From UBA1858 sp045106935 (GTDB lineage: Bacteria; Pseudomonadota; Gammaproteobacteria; UBA4575), in contig JBGCFN010000036.1 of the NCBI GenBank assembly GCA_045106935.1, forward strand, positions 34,379 through 98,378: a DNA stretch of 64,000 bases, written 5' to 3'. Position numbers and translations under genes: made by a program. The notes under the pieces were generated by a model. The model was not told where the DNA came from. It saw nothing but the letters and a program-made list of their open reading frames with translations, and did not search any database. Below are positions 43,613-53,151 of this stretch, piece after piece (within the stretch, counting starts at the first letter, position 1; every line of letters begins with the position of its first letter).

Positions 43613-44973
43613 TAATTATTCAATGTAAATAATGCTGAAAGACTTTCAATAGAGTCATTTAGCATTGATTGCTCATCAATATCTTGTGCTAAGAACGCCA
43701 TCAATTTTTCTCTTAATGCAATTGCCACATCTAATTCTTCATCTGAGCCCTTCTTGTATATGCCTAATTGTATAACATCTTTATTTTCTTCATACTTCGA
43801 ATATATTGAACGAAATACTTGTGCCAGCTTAATATGATCCTTACTGACAATATTATTCATTATTCGGCTAATTGATTTTTCGATATCAATCGCAGGATAG
43901 TGACCATATTCAGCCAAATCACGTGACAAAGTAATATGTCCATCTAGAACAGATCGAGCTGAATCAACAACGGGATCATTTAAGTCATCATTTTCTGCTA
44001 ATACAGTATAAAATGCTGTTATTGAACCATCACCATTTTCATTCATACCCGCCCTCTCTACTAGCTCAGGTATTTTTGCAAATACTGAAGGTGGATATCC
44101 TTTTGATACAGGAGGTTCACCCACCGAAAGAGAAATTTCACGATGTGCTTGCGCATAACGAGTTAACGAATCCATTAATAACAATACATGTTTTCCTTGA
44201 CTACGGAAATATTCAGCAACAGATGTTGCATATTGTGCTGCATGTACTCTATGCAAAGGACTGTAGTCAGCTGGCGCGGCAATCACGACTGAATTTTTTC
44301 TAGATTCTTCATTTAAAGTATGGTGAAGGAATTCACTTACTTCACGTCCACGTTCACCTATTAGTGCAATTACTGTAATGTCTGCATTCGTATAGCGTGT
44401 CATCATACTTAATAGCACACTCTTACCGACACCACTTGGTGCAATTAATCCTATTCGCTGACCACGACCAATTGTGAGCATACTATTGATTGAGCGAACG
44501 CCGACATCGAGTGGTTCACAAATAATTCCACGCATTAACGGATTTATAGGATGCTGCGTTAATCGTGATCTCGATAGATGATCTGGAAGTTTTTTACCAT
44601 CAAGTGGCGACCCATTACCATCTAATATATGTCCAATCAATTCATCACCGACAGGCAAGCCTAATAGGTCGTCTTTGGGAATTACTTCCATGCCCGGTGC
44701 ACATTCATGGGTTTTATCCATAGCCATGAGGAATGTCTTACCTGAAGAAAAGCCAACAACTTCAACTTCAATTGTTTGTTCAGCATCAGAGATAATTTCG
44801 CATCGAGTACCTATTTTGCAGTGAATACCTCTCGCCTCTAAAGCTAATCCAGAAATCCTTGTTAGTACGCCACGCACTATTGGCGGAGAAGGCTGCGCAC
44901 TATTAATACATTGATCAAACCATTGTTCATAACTGTCTACTCTTGTCTGCATAGCAGTATTATCTTGAGGCAT
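43612..44973 (-). CDS. fliI: Flagellum-specific ATPase FliI
   Basis: Hexameric ATPase of the export apparatus (453 aa from the chosen ATG). The P-loop APSGVGKS is at residues 178-185, Walker B LLLMDSLTRYAQAHREI near 250-266 and the conserved SPPVSKGYPPSVF-like stretch follows. An in-frame TTG at 45001-45003, ten codons upstream, has no ribosome binding site; the ATG at 44973 overlaps fliH by 14 bases, and a third ATG at 44952 is possible. Confidence 0.95.
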   Translation of the reverse strand: MPQDNTAMQTRVDSYEQWFDQCINSAQPSPPIVRGVLTRISGLALEARGIHCKIGTRCEIISDAEQTIEVEVVGFSSGKTFLMAMDKTHECAPGMEVIPKDDLLGLPVGDELIGHILDGNGSPLDGKKLPDHLSRSRLTQHPINPLMRGIICEPLDVGVRSINSMLTIGRGQRIGLIAPSGVGKSVLLSMMTRYTNADITVIALIGERGREVSEFLHHTLNEESRKNSVVIAAPADYSPLHRVHAAQYATSVAEYFRSQGKHVLLLMDSLTRYAQAHREISLSVGEPPVSKGYPPSVFAKIPELVERAGMNENGDGSITAFYTVLAENDDLNDPVVDSARSVLDGHITLSRDLAEYGHYPAIDIEKSISRIMNNIVSKDHIKLAQVFRSIYSKYEENKDVIQLGIYKKGSDEELDVAIALREKLMAFLAQDIDEQSMLNDSIESLSALFTLNN

Positions 44974-45592
44974 TTCTTTGATCACCAAATATTTGTGTCG
45001 CAATATTTGCGATTTGTTTATCTACAGTTAGATCAACTAAAGAATAATCGGTGCTTGCCTTGCAACCGCCTACAGAGATGGTTGGATCTTGAATAATATT
45101 GTATTTACTTAATTTCTCATCAGAAGAAAATAACTGATTGATATACTGTTCATCATTAGGATTAATATGAATATTAATCTGCTCCCCATCTTTTGGAATT
45201 AATTCTATTGCCTGCTTAACAGCAGAGACAATTTGTCCAGAATCTATAGAAAGTTCACGTCTTACAATTTGTTTGGCGATAGCAATAGCAAGTTCGGCAG
45301 ATTTCTCTTGCAATACTAAATCAATATCTTTTAGAGGCTGATTTAATGATTGAGTAATATTTTCAATAAGCGCGAGTTTATCATCCCATTCAGATTTAGC
45401 TTGAGCTACAGCTTCCTGGTAACCTTGATCAAATGCGCGTTTTTTCTCTTCTTCAAATTTATCATGATAAACATTATCAGATTGATTTGAACTTCCATCT
45501 ACAAATAATTTGCTGGGACTAAATTGATTTTTATCAACATTATTTTGACGACTATTTTCAAAAATTAGTCTTGTTATTCCACCTTCACTCAT
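44960..45592 (-). CDS. fliH: Flagellar assembly protein FliH
   Basis: Stator-like regulator of FliI (210 aa). The variable N-terminus is followed by a helical segment (FEEEKKRAFDQGYQEAVAQAKSEW near 46-70) and the conserved C-terminal domain, with QIVRRELSIDSGQIVSAVKQAIELIP near 106-132 and VGGCKASTDYSLVDLTVDKQI near 172-192. It lies between fliG (44 bases) and fliI (overlap). Confidence 0.93.
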   Translation of the reverse strand: MSEGGITRLIFENSRQNNVDKNQFSPSKLFVDGSSNQSDNVYHDKFEEEKKRAFDQGYQEAVAQAKSEWDDKLALIENITQSLNQPLKDIDLVLQEKSAELAIAIAKQIVRRELSIDSGQIVSAVKQAIELIPKDGEQINIHINPNDEQYINQLFSSDEKLSKYNIIQDPTISVGGCKASTDYSLVDLTVDKQIANIATQIFGDQRNASR

Positions 45593-45636
45593 AATTTACC
45601 TAAAATAAATATATTTCAATTATCTTTGTATATGAT

Positions 45637-46665
45637 TTATAAATAATCATCATCACCACCACCTAGCATAATCTTCCCTTCTTCACCGAGCTTGAGTGCA
45701 ACCTCAAGTATCTCTTTTTGAGCATCTTCTACTTCAGATAATTTTGCTGGACCAGCAGTCTCTAAGTCATCTCTAAGCATTTCAGAAGCGCGCTTAGACA
45801 TATTCTTAAATATCTTCTCTCTCACATCTGCACTAGCACCTTTTAATGCTAATACAAGTTTATCTTGTGGTGATTCACGTAAAATAGTTTGCATGCCTCG
45901 ATCATCCACATCGAGTAAATTATCGAAGACAAACATCAATCCTTTAATTTTATCACCAAGCTTTTTATCTCGATTATTAATTTGCTCCATAACATTAGAT
46001 TCAATATCAGTCTTGACATTATTCAAAATGTTAGCAGCAATCGAAGGCCCTCCGACACTAGGGACCTTATCAGGTTTATCCTTTTTAAAATAATCTTCAA
46101 TCAACTCATCAAGCTCTTTTAATGCTTCAGAATTAACATCTTCCATTAATGCAATTCTTTCTATCACTTTAGATTGAACTTGAGGCTCTAAACTTTCTAA
46201 TACTTTACCGGCTAACTCACTATCTAATTGAGTTAATAAAGTTGCTACAATTTGTGGATGCTCCTCTTTAATAAAATCAGAGATCGTATCAGCATTCATC
46301 CACTTTAAAACTTCAATTCCTTTCGCATCGGGACCAAGAACAATTCTAGATAATATATTTTTAGCTTTATTATTACCCAATGCTGTTTTCAACACTTTCT
46401 TAAGATAGTCATATGCTCCTATATCTAAAGGTGTAGTACTTTTAGTATCATCAGAAAAGTTCAGCATCACATTGTGAATTTCATGCTGAGTAATGTCTGT
46501 CATACTTGTCATTGCTTCACCTAATTGTTGAAGCTCTTCTGGACTCATATGCTGCAGCACTTGCGAAGCATCTTGTTCACCTAATACCATTAACAATATG
46601 GCAGATTTTTCAGCACCCGATAACTCTCGTGATGGAGCTTCAAGTGCAGCTAATTCATCAGCCAT
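45637..46665 (-). CDS. fliG: Flagellar motor switch protein FliG
   Basis: Rotor protein (342 aa) that converts ion flow at the stator into torque. Visible: the N-terminal domain with LSGAEKSAILLMVLGEQDASQVLQHMSPEELQQLG near 15-49; EEHPQIVATLLTQLD (EHPQ motif) near 134-148; the C-terminal charged torque helix with RASEMLRDDLETAGPAKLSEVEDAQKEI near 290-317. It overlaps fliF by eight bases. Confidence 0.96.
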   Translation of the reverse strand: MADELAALEAPSRELSGAEKSAILLMVLGEQDASQVLQHMSPEELQQLGEAMTSMTDITQHEIHNVMLNFSDDTKSTTPLDIGAYDYLKKVLKTALGNNKAKNILSRIVLGPDAKGIEVLKWMNADTISDFIKEEHPQIVATLLTQLDSELAGKVLESLEPQVQSKVIERIALMEDVNSEALKELDELIEDYFKKDKPDKVPSVGGPSIAANILNNVKTDIESNVMEQINNRDKKLGDKIKGLMFVFDNLLDVDDRGMQTILRESPQDKLVLALKGASADVREKIFKNMSKRASEMLRDDLETAGPAKLSEVEDAQKEILEVALKLGEEGKIMLGGGDDDYL

Positions 46666-48304
46666 TATCTGCTACCCAATTTTTGACTACTTTAGCCACT
46701 TGTCTTGAGTCTTGACCGACTAATTGTTTAGCCATAGCTAATTGTTCAACATAATTTGGATGATCATTAGCTAGTGAATTTGGAGATTCTGAATCTGATG
46801 CATTAGCATTAGAAATATCTGAATTCTCTAGCGCAAGTAATTGACCGTCTGCATTAGCACCTGATTCAATAAGTCGTCCTTGCAAGGTTTTCATTGTGGG
46901 TTTCACGACAGTGAAAATTAGTATCAAGATAGCAATCCCCGCTAACCCTTGCTTAACTACAGAAACAAACCAATCTTGTTTCCATATTGGTATTTCAGGT
47001 AATTCCTCGTGATCAATAGTTTGAAATGATTTGTTATACACAGAGACACTATCACCACGTTCTTGATTAAAACCAATAGCCTCTCGAACAATTCCTCGAA
47101 TTAAAGCAAAATCTTCTCCACTCAACTCAGTTCTAACTTCTTCACCCTCATCATTAACTGTCAACCAATCATCAGCCACCACTGCAACCGTAATTTTTTG
47201 CAACTCTCCAACTGGTTGCATCACATGCCTGATCGTCTTATCTAACTCATAGTTTCTAACTGAATTCCTATTGCTATTTGTTGGCGTGATATTTTCACCC
47301 TCACCTTCTTCGCCTTGAGGATCTACAGTTCCTCCAGCAGGTGGCTGATTAGACAATGCACCTGGAATACCTACCGCACCACCTAAAGCACCAATTTGTT
47401 GTTGGTCGATAATTTGTTCACTGCGCACCTTCACTTGATCTGAGTCAAATAATTCTTGAGTACTCTCAATACGTGTAAAGTCCATTTCAGCATTGACTTG
47501 TACTTTAACTCGTCCATACCCAAAAATTGGCGCCAACATTGATTCAATTCGATCAACATACAATGATTCTACTTCCATTTTATAATCGAACTGTTTCTGT
47601 GAATGCTCCATGCCTTTGTCAGCACTGGTAGAATTAAGTAAATTACCCCATTGATCGACTACTGTGACATTAGACACATCCAAGTATGCAACGCTGGATG
47701 CCACTAAATAAGCAATAGAATTAATTTGATTTTTTTCTAGCTTTCTACCACCAGCAACTTTAACCATCACGGAAGCGCTACTACGATCTTTCTTTCGCAT
47801 AAAAGCAGTTCTTTTAGGCATAGCCAAATGTACACGTGCGCTATCTATATTTCTCATAGAAGAAATAGATCGACTTAGTTCTGTCTCTAAAGCATGTTGA
47901 TATCGTGCTGTTTCTAAAAATTGACTTGTTCCTAAAGCAGTATCTTGTTTAAGTAACTCATAACCCATTGGACTCGAATTGGGGAGTCCTTCAGCAGAAA
48001 TCAGCATTCTTGCTTGTTGCTTTTTATCGTTAGCGACTAATAAATCTCCTGACATAGCGTCAATTTTATAAGGAATCTTACTTGCCGCTAATATTGATGT
48101 AATCGCACCAATATCATTATCAGACAAATTATCTACAATAGGAGAATATTCAGGTTTAGAAGCCCACATTATTACCGCCACACTTAGCGCTAATACAGCA
48201 GCCAACCCAAATAGCATACTCACTGATGATATGATTGTTTTCGTGATGCGCATTGCCTTATCAGGCATGTCATTGCCATTCTGAATGCTAACTTCGCCTT
48301 CCAT
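46658..48304 (-). CDS. fliF: Flagellar MS-ring protein FliF
   Basis: Forms the membrane-embedded MS ring (548 aa). Two membrane helices flank a large periplasmic region: near residues 27-48 and near 444-462. The first ring-building motif is visible around DLLVANDKKQQARMLISAEGLPNSSPMGYELL near 85-116, with SVMVKVAGG near 180. The acidic C-terminus that binds FliG follows the second helix. It is 45 bases downstream of fliE. Confidence 0.96.
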   Translation of the reverse strand: MEGEVSIQNGNDMPDKAMRITKTIISSVSMLFGLAAVLALSVAVIMWASKPEYSPIVDNLSDNDIGAITSILAASKIPYKIDAMSGDLLVANDKKQQARMLISAEGLPNSSPMGYELLKQDTALGTSQFLETARYQHALETELSRSISSMRNIDSARVHLAMPKRTAFMRKKDRSSASVMVKVAGGRKLEKNQINSIAYLVASSVAYLDVSNVTVVDQWGNLLNSTSADKGMEHSQKQFDYKMEVESLYVDRIESMLAPIFGYGRVKVQVNAEMDFTRIESTQELFDSDQVKVRSEQIIDQQQIGALGGAVGIPGALSNQPPAGGTVDPQGEEGEGENITPTNSNRNSVRNYELDKTIRHVMQPVGELQKITVAVVADDWLTVNDEGEEVRTELSGEDFALIRGIVREAIGFNQERGDSVSVYNKSFQTIDHEELPEIPIWKQDWFVSVVKQGLAGIAILILIFTVVKPTMKTLQGRLIESGANADGQLLALENSDISNANASDSESPNSLANDHPNYVEQLAMAKQLVGQDSRQVAKVVKNWVADNG

Positions 48305-48349
48305 GACTATCCTCTTATTTTTTTTATTGCAATTGTTTTATTTATTATT

Positions 48350-48679
48350 TTACAAAGGCATGTTCATTACTTGCTTATAAGCATCAACCAATTGATTTCT
48401 CACTTGTTTAAGCGCTTCAAATGATACTCTTGCCTTTTGCATCTCGATCATCAATGATGAAAGTGGTACATCCGGGTCATTCATCTCGAATGCCTTAGTC
48501 ATTTCACCTGCTTTCATTTGCTGATCATTAACTTTATTGATGGAATCTTTCATTAACTCAGTAAATTGACTAGATTGTGCAACCTCATTATCACTAGTCG
48601 CCTGAGTATTTGTTTCTTGAACTTTCCTTGCTAAAACCTGTAATTGATTTAGCAATTCATTTGAATTTATTTTATCCAT
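48350..48679 (-). CDS. fliE: Flagellar hook-basal body protein FliE
   Basis: Small rod-base protein (109 aa) joining the MS ring to the rod and among the first exported. Characteristic pieces are FTELMKDSINKVNDQQ near 37-52, the NDPDVPLSSLMIEMQKARVSFEALKQVRNQLVDAYKQVMNMPL C-terminal end and no signal peptide. It starts 13 bases after flrC ends. Confidence 0.94.
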   Translation of the reverse strand: MDKINSNELLNQLQVLARKVQETNTQATSDNEVAQSSQFTELMKDSINKVNDQQMKAGEMTKAFEMNDPDVPLSSLMIEMQKARVSFEALKQVRNQLVDAYKQVMNMPL

Positions 48680-48692
48680 TAATAATTACTCC

Positions 48693-50057
48693 TTATGCCA
48701 TACCAAATGCTGAAGGAACATCAACACCCTCATCTTTCAGTCTTGCCAGTTTATAGCGTAATGTTCTTGGGCTAATTCCAAGTTTTTCTGCTGCTTGCTT
48801 TCTACTGCCTTTACCTTCTTTCAATGCATGGAGAATTAGACTTCTCTCATTATCTTTCAAGTTATTTTCAGGTATATTAATGTCATCACTATCGTGCGAA
48901 TCATCAATATAGACGTGCTCAGGTAAAATAGTTTTACCACTAGATAAAACTATTGATCTCTGAATCACATTATCTAGCTCTCTCACATTTCCTGGCCAAC
49001 GATAAGTCACCAATTTTTCTTGTGCTGCTTCACTAAGTGTGACGTTTGTAGAAATGTTGCGATATTTATAAAGCAATGATTCAATTATAGGCAAAATATC
49101 ATCTTTTCTTTCTCTTAAAGGCTTTAGGCCAATCGGGAAAACACTGAGGCGATAATACAAATCCTCTCTAAATCTACCTTCTTCTACTTCTTTTTTAATA
49201 TTTCGGTTTGTTGTTGCAAGAATCCTAACATCTAGGTTAATAATATTTTTTCCACCTAGACGCTCTACCTGTTTTTCTTGCAAGACTCGTAATAGCTTAG
49301 CCTGCAAGCTAATATCCATTTCTGAAATCTCATCCAACAAGATGGTGCCTCCCTGGGCTTGCTCAAATTTACCTGGATTTGATGAATGAGCACCTGTATA
49401 AGCACCTTTCTCATACCCAAACAACATTGCTTCAAGCATATTTTCAGGAATAGCTGCACAATTAATTGCTATAAATGGAGCATCAGTTCTGGCTGAACAA
49501 TGATGTATATAACTTGCTAATACTTCTTTTCCAGTACCACTTTCACCATTAATCAAAATTGACACATCGGTAGATGCAACTTGTGCTGCAAGACGTTTTA
49601 CCCTCACACTCTCATCATCGACAGCAACAAAAATTGAATCATCTTTACGTACTTTTACGTTTTTACGCACAATATTAATCAATTGCTCTGCTTCAAAAGG
49701 CTTTACCAGATAGTCGATTGCTCCCAATTTCACTGCTTCTACTGCTTTATCGACGGTCGCATATGCAGTCATTAATATAAATGGGATTTGCAATGAATTG
49801 TCTCTAGTATATTTAAGAAAATCCAAACCGGTCTGCAATATGCACTTCTTATCTTCTTGATTAAAATTCACATCACTGACAATCAAGTCTATGTCATTAT
49901 TTTTCAAACATGTCATTGCTTTTGCTAATGAGTTGACTGCATGCACGATATAATTGTCAATACTCAATGTATCGACTAATGCTTGTAACAATTCATTGTC
50001 ATCTTCAACGAGTAGAATATTTATTTTTGACACTACTTCCTCCTTGTTATTAACCAT
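48693..50057 (-). CDS. flrC: Sigma-54 response regulator FlrC/FleR
   Basis: Activates class III flagellar genes after phosphorylation by FlrB (454 aa). Receiver domain at residues about 12-130 with acidic pair D19/D20, phospho-acceptor D62 and K119; AAA+ domain with GESGTGKE at 171-178; Fis-type HTH at the C-terminus (about 415-445). The sigma-54 contact loop reads GAYTGA (218-223) rather than the usual GAFTGA; Tyr at that position is tolerated in some activators. It starts one base after flrB ends. Confidence 0.94.
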   Translation of the reverse strand: MVNNKEEVVSKINILLVEDDNELLQALVDTLSIDNYIVHAVNSLAKAMTCLKNNDIDLIVSDVNFNQEDKKCILQTGLDFLKYTRDNSLQIPFILMTAYATVDKAVEAVKLGAIDYLVKPFEAEQLINIVRKNVKVRKDDSIFVAVDDESVRVKRLAAQVASTDVSILINGESGTGKEVLASYIHHCSARTDAPFIAINCAAIPENMLEAMLFGYEKGAYTGAHSSNPGKFEQAQGGTILLDEISEMDISLQAKLLRVLQEKQVERLGGKNIINLDVRILATTNRNIKKEVEEGRFREDLYYRLSVFPIGLKPLRERKDDILPIIESLLYKYRNISTNVTLSEAAQEKLVTYRWPGNVRELDNVIQRSIVLSSGKTILPEHVYIDDSHDSDDINIPENNLKDNERSLILHALKEGKGSRKQAAEKLGISPRTLRYKLARLKDEGVDVPSAFGMA

Positions 50058-50058
50058 T

Positions 50059-51249
50059 TTATTGGTTTACTCCAATTTTTGGTTTCCATTCTTGATACTC
50101 TAAAGGTAATTGGATATTGAACACCGCACCTGTTGAGTTATTTTCTGCAGTAATATCCCCATGGTGAGATTCAACAATTGATTTAACAATTGACAATCCC
50201 AACCCGGTACCATTTTTTCTTGTGGTAAAAAAAGGATCAAATATTTTATCTATTGTTTCTACATCTATTCCAGGACCATTATCTTCGATAGTAATCCTCA
50301 TAAAATCATCTTTATCGCTAATGAAGTTAATCTTAATAACAACATCCCCTTGACTCACCGCCTGAGAATTTGCAATAAGATTTCTAAAAGATGTCATTAC
50401 CGCATTGAAATTTATCTTTAAACATTTATTTTTTAAGCTTTCTTGAGCTTGTATATCAAATGTAACGCCTGGAAATATCTCCAATAAATCACTCGCAATC
50501 AATTCACAGCATTTCTTGCATTCCATTAATTCAAATGTATCAGCACCACCCTTGGCGTATATCAGCATTGTATTTATAGTATTTTCTAATGTTTTAAGAT
50601 TATTTTTAACCTTATCGACCACAGCTATATAACCATCATGATTATGACTTTTTAACTTTCTATTTAAGTTAGACAAATGAAGGAATGATGTGGCAAGTGG
50701 TGTTCGTATATCATGTGCAATTGAAGCAATTGCATTTCCCAGGAATGCTAGACGTTCTTTTCTTTTTACACTATCAATATGTGTCACTGGGTCGGTGACA
50801 TCATTGATTAGAATTAATGAGTCATTTGACCCAGTAATTGATTTTGATGAAAAATGTATATTACGCCCATTAATATCAATACTAGAAATATCTGTTTGAG
50901 ACTTTTTAGGAAATAATTTCTTTATAACATCAGACCATAACTTTCCATGAAGTTGCGTATCTAACAATTCGACTGAGGATTTATTACATTCTCGAATAAC
51001 ACCGGCACTATCAATTACCATCACCCCCATAGGTAATGCCATTAATAGTAACTGCATTCGATTAGCTAACTGCTCTTTCTCTGCTAGCTCTGATAGACGT
51101 TTGGCTTTGGTGTCCGATAATTCACTTTTGATTTGCTTAAAGCGACCTTCTAGATCTTGATAAGCATAAGTAAATTGTTCTGATATCTGATTGAACTGTT
51201 CAAAAGCAGTACGTAGGTCTGCATTTGTTAAATTAGATACTGCGTTCAT
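50059..51249 (-). CDS. flrB: Flagellar sensor histidine kinase FlrB/FleS
   Basis: Soluble kinase (396 aa from the chosen ATG) partnering FlrC. N-terminal coiled coil (about residues 15-60), a PAS domain (MGVMVIDSAGVIRECN near 75-91), the phospho-accepting His in SIAHDIRTPLATSF near 178, and the HATPase domain with DNGPGI and NGTGLGLSIVKSI near 335-365. No membrane helix, so the signal is cytoplasmic. A TTG 16 codons earlier is in frame, but AAGGG before the ATG at 51249 supports that start. Confidence 0.94.
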   Translation of the reverse strand: MNAVSNLTNADLRTAFEQFNQISEQFTYAYQDLEGRFKQIKSELSDTKAKRLSELAEKEQLANRMQLLLMALPMGVMVIDSAGVIRECNKSSVELLDTQLHGKLWSDVIKKLFPKKSQTDISSIDINGRNIHFSSKSITGSNDSLILINDVTDPVTHIDSVKRKERLAFLGNAIASIAHDIRTPLATSFLHLSNLNRKLKSHNHDGYIAVVDKVKNNLKTLENTINTMLIYAKGGADTFELMECKKCCELIASDLLEIFPGVTFDIQAQESLKNKCLKINFNAVMTSFRNLIANSQAVSQGDVVIKINFISDKDDFMRITIEDNGPGIDVETIDKIFDPFFTTRKNGTGLGLSIVKSIVESHHGDITAENNSTGAVFNIQLPLEYQEWKPKIGVNQ

Positions 51250-51320
51250 GGCGCACGCCCTTTTGTTTACTTCTAACTGTTTAGTTATATGCAGCAATTA
51301 ACTGCAGGATAACTAACACT

Positions 51321-51338
51321 AAGCAAACGGCGTGCCTA
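51321..51338 (-). promoter_or_regulatory. Sigma-54 promoter upstream of flrBC
   Basis: On the minus strand TAGGCACGCCGTTTGCTT carries GGCAC at -24 and TTGC at -12 with GG-N10-GC spacing. It is about 70 bases before the flrB ATG, as expected if FlrA switches on flrBC. Confidence 0.85.
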
Positions 51339-51408
51339 AATGATTTTAACTATATAAAATAAGTACTTAGATAAATTATGAATTATTAATGCCAAAATAC
51401 TGTCAATT

Positions 51409-52530
51409 TTACCTTTGGATTCCATATTTTCGAAGCTTTTCAACTAGCGTTGTTCTTCTTAAACCAAGTAATTTGGCAGCTTGCGCCACTACTCCGTCAG
51501 ATGCTTCTAATGCCTCTCTAATATAATGAACCTCTACATCACTCATATAATGTTTTAAGTCAAATCCAGAATCGGGCAGATGTCCATAAGGTTGTAGTGA
51601 TTCATTGGTTTGTTCAATCACAAAAGGCTCGACTAATTGTTCTATAAAATCTATTTCAGCACTTTCATCGCTTTCAGGGGCCGTAATAGATGCTTTGTTA
51701 CGTAATTTCTCTGGTAACTGCAGAGAATCGATCGAACTATTTGGATAAAGAATACTGAGACGTTCAATTAAATTGGATAACTCTCTAACATTGCCTGGCC
51801 ATGGATAATTGGCCAAGATTTTGACTGCATCATTAGTTAATGAGAAATTAGCACCATTATCACGCTTCAATCTATCGGTAATCGCACAGATTAATGCAGG
51901 AATATCTTCAACCCGACGACGCAACGGTGGCATATCAATTGGAAATACATTCAATCGATAATATAAGTCTTCACGAAATTCTCCGCTATTAACCATTTCT
52001 TCTAAATTACGGTGAGTCGCTGCTACGATACGCACATCAGCTTGGATGGGCTTAGTACCACCAACTCGTTCATATACTCTCTCTTGTAATACACGTAATA
52101 GTTTAGCCTGCATTTGCAGGTCCATATCACCAATTTCATCTAAAAAGATAGTGCCATGTTGTGCAAGTTCAAATCGGCCCTTATGCGCAGTTATTGCGCC
52201 AGTAAATGCGCCCTTTTCATGACCAAATAATTCACTCTCTAATAATTCAGAAGGAATTGCTGCACAATTAACGGGAACAAACGGATTTTTGGCACGATTG
52301 GAGAATGAATGAACTGCTCTGGCGACTAATTCCTTTCCTGTGCCAGATTCTCCGAGAATGAGTACATTTGCATTTGTTGAGGCGACATGCTCAACAAGCT
52401 TACAAACATTTTGTATTGCATGACTGTGTCCATCTAAGAAAGACTTACCACGACGCCTTCTCGCAGCAATCGCTTCTTTAGATTCTGCAGCATCGACTTG
52501 TTGCTCTGGATCTTGTATGACACTTCGCAT
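51409..52530 (-). CDS. flrA: Master flagellar activator FlrA/FleQ lacking its N-terminal domain
   Basis: Sigma-54 dependent activator (373 aa). AAA+ domain from about residue 35, with GESGTGKE at 60-67, GAFTGA at 107-112 and LFLDEIGDM-type Walker B (IFLDEIGDM) near 130; a Fis-type HTH ends the protein (VVAQAAKLLGLRRTTLVEKLRKYG near 345-370). Closest by eye to FleQ/FlrA, but those are near 480-490 aa with a receiver-like N-terminal domain of about 120-140 residues. Here the ATG follows GGAGGG at good spacing and only 290 bases separate it from fliT, so the domain is truly missing. RELSNLIERLSI keeps the ExxxR region used by FleQ for c-di-GMP. Confidence 0.88.
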   Translation of the reverse strand: MRSVIQDPEQQVDAAESKEAIAARRRRGKSFLDGHSHAIQNVCKLVEHVASTNANVLILGESGTGKELVARAVHSFSNRAKNPFVPVNCAAIPSELLESELFGHEKGAFTGAITAHKGRFELAQHGTIFLDEIGDMDLQMQAKLLRVLQERVYERVGGTKPIQADVRIVAATHRNLEEMVNSGEFREDLYYRLNVFPIDMPPLRRRVEDIPALICAITDRLKRDNGANFSLTNDAVKILANYPWPGNVRELSNLIERLSILYPNSSIDSLQLPEKLRNKASITAPESDESAEIDFIEQLVEPFVIEQTNESLQPYGHLPDSGFDLKHYMSDVEVHYIREALEASDGVVAQAAKLLGLRRTTLVEKLRKYGIQR

Positions 52531-52820
52531 TATTAATTTCCCTCCAACGTAACAATTACAAACACATTTATTATTATATTTTTTGTGTAGGGTAAAACGT
52601 CTCTCAATGGCAAAAAACTGTCACTAAATGATATTCCAGTTTTCTCGTATATTCCAGTGTATTATTAACTCATTACTTAACAATAAACAAATATTAACTT
52701 GTATTTAGTTCTAAGTCTATAAAATTCAAGATGTTAGCCAAAACTGTTAAACAATGATTAATTGTTAATGACTATATTGTATATAAGCAATGTTAAATAA
52801 ATGTAGGTATTAATACTCAA
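52531..52820. promoter_or_regulatory. 290-base region upstream of flrA
   Basis: AT-rich and gene-free. TATAAT on the minus strand (52573-52578) is a possible -10 element for flrA, with no good -35. GGAGGG before the flrA ATG is its ribosome binding site. No sigma-54 element was found, in line with FlrA being at the top of the hierarchy. Confidence 0.35.
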
Positions 52821-53147
52821 CTAAAGCTGTTGATTCTGGTTGTACTGCATATGCCCAGACTTATTTGTTTGTTCTTGACGCAACTCCGTCAAAACTTCGT
52901 CACGTAACGTCTGGCTTAAGAACAAAATCGTTTTATCTAATTCCGCGAGTGTTGAAACATCAGCAATAAAAGGCGATGCCATCTCTTCAAAATTTTGGCA
53001 TTTAGATATAGCCCTAACACATTCTGCTCGCTTACTATCATATTCACCAGCCGCTCCAATGCGCCCATTTTTCAAGGAAGTGATAATATTTTCGCTATGA
53101 TCAATAGCTTGTAGTAGCTTTTGATGTAACTCTTGTGAATTAAACAT
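52821..53147 (-). CDS. fliT: FliT-like flagellar chaperone
   Basis: A 108-aa helical protein directly after fliS, where the FliD chaperone FliT usually lies. The sequence has no strong signature (ELHQKLLQAIDHSENIITSLKNG near the start, LDKTILFLSQTLRDEVLTELRQEQ near 70-93), so the call rests on position, size and helical content. A longer frame starting at a TTG overlaps fliS and was rejected in favour of the ATG at 53147, five bases after the fliS stop. Confidence 0.65.
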   Translation of the reverse strand: MFNSQELHQKLLQAIDHSENIITSLKNGRIGAAGEYDSKRAECVRAISKCQNFEEMASPFIADVSTLAELDKTILFLSQTLRDEVLTELRQEQTNKSGHMQYNQNQQL

Positions 53148-53151
53148 GAAT

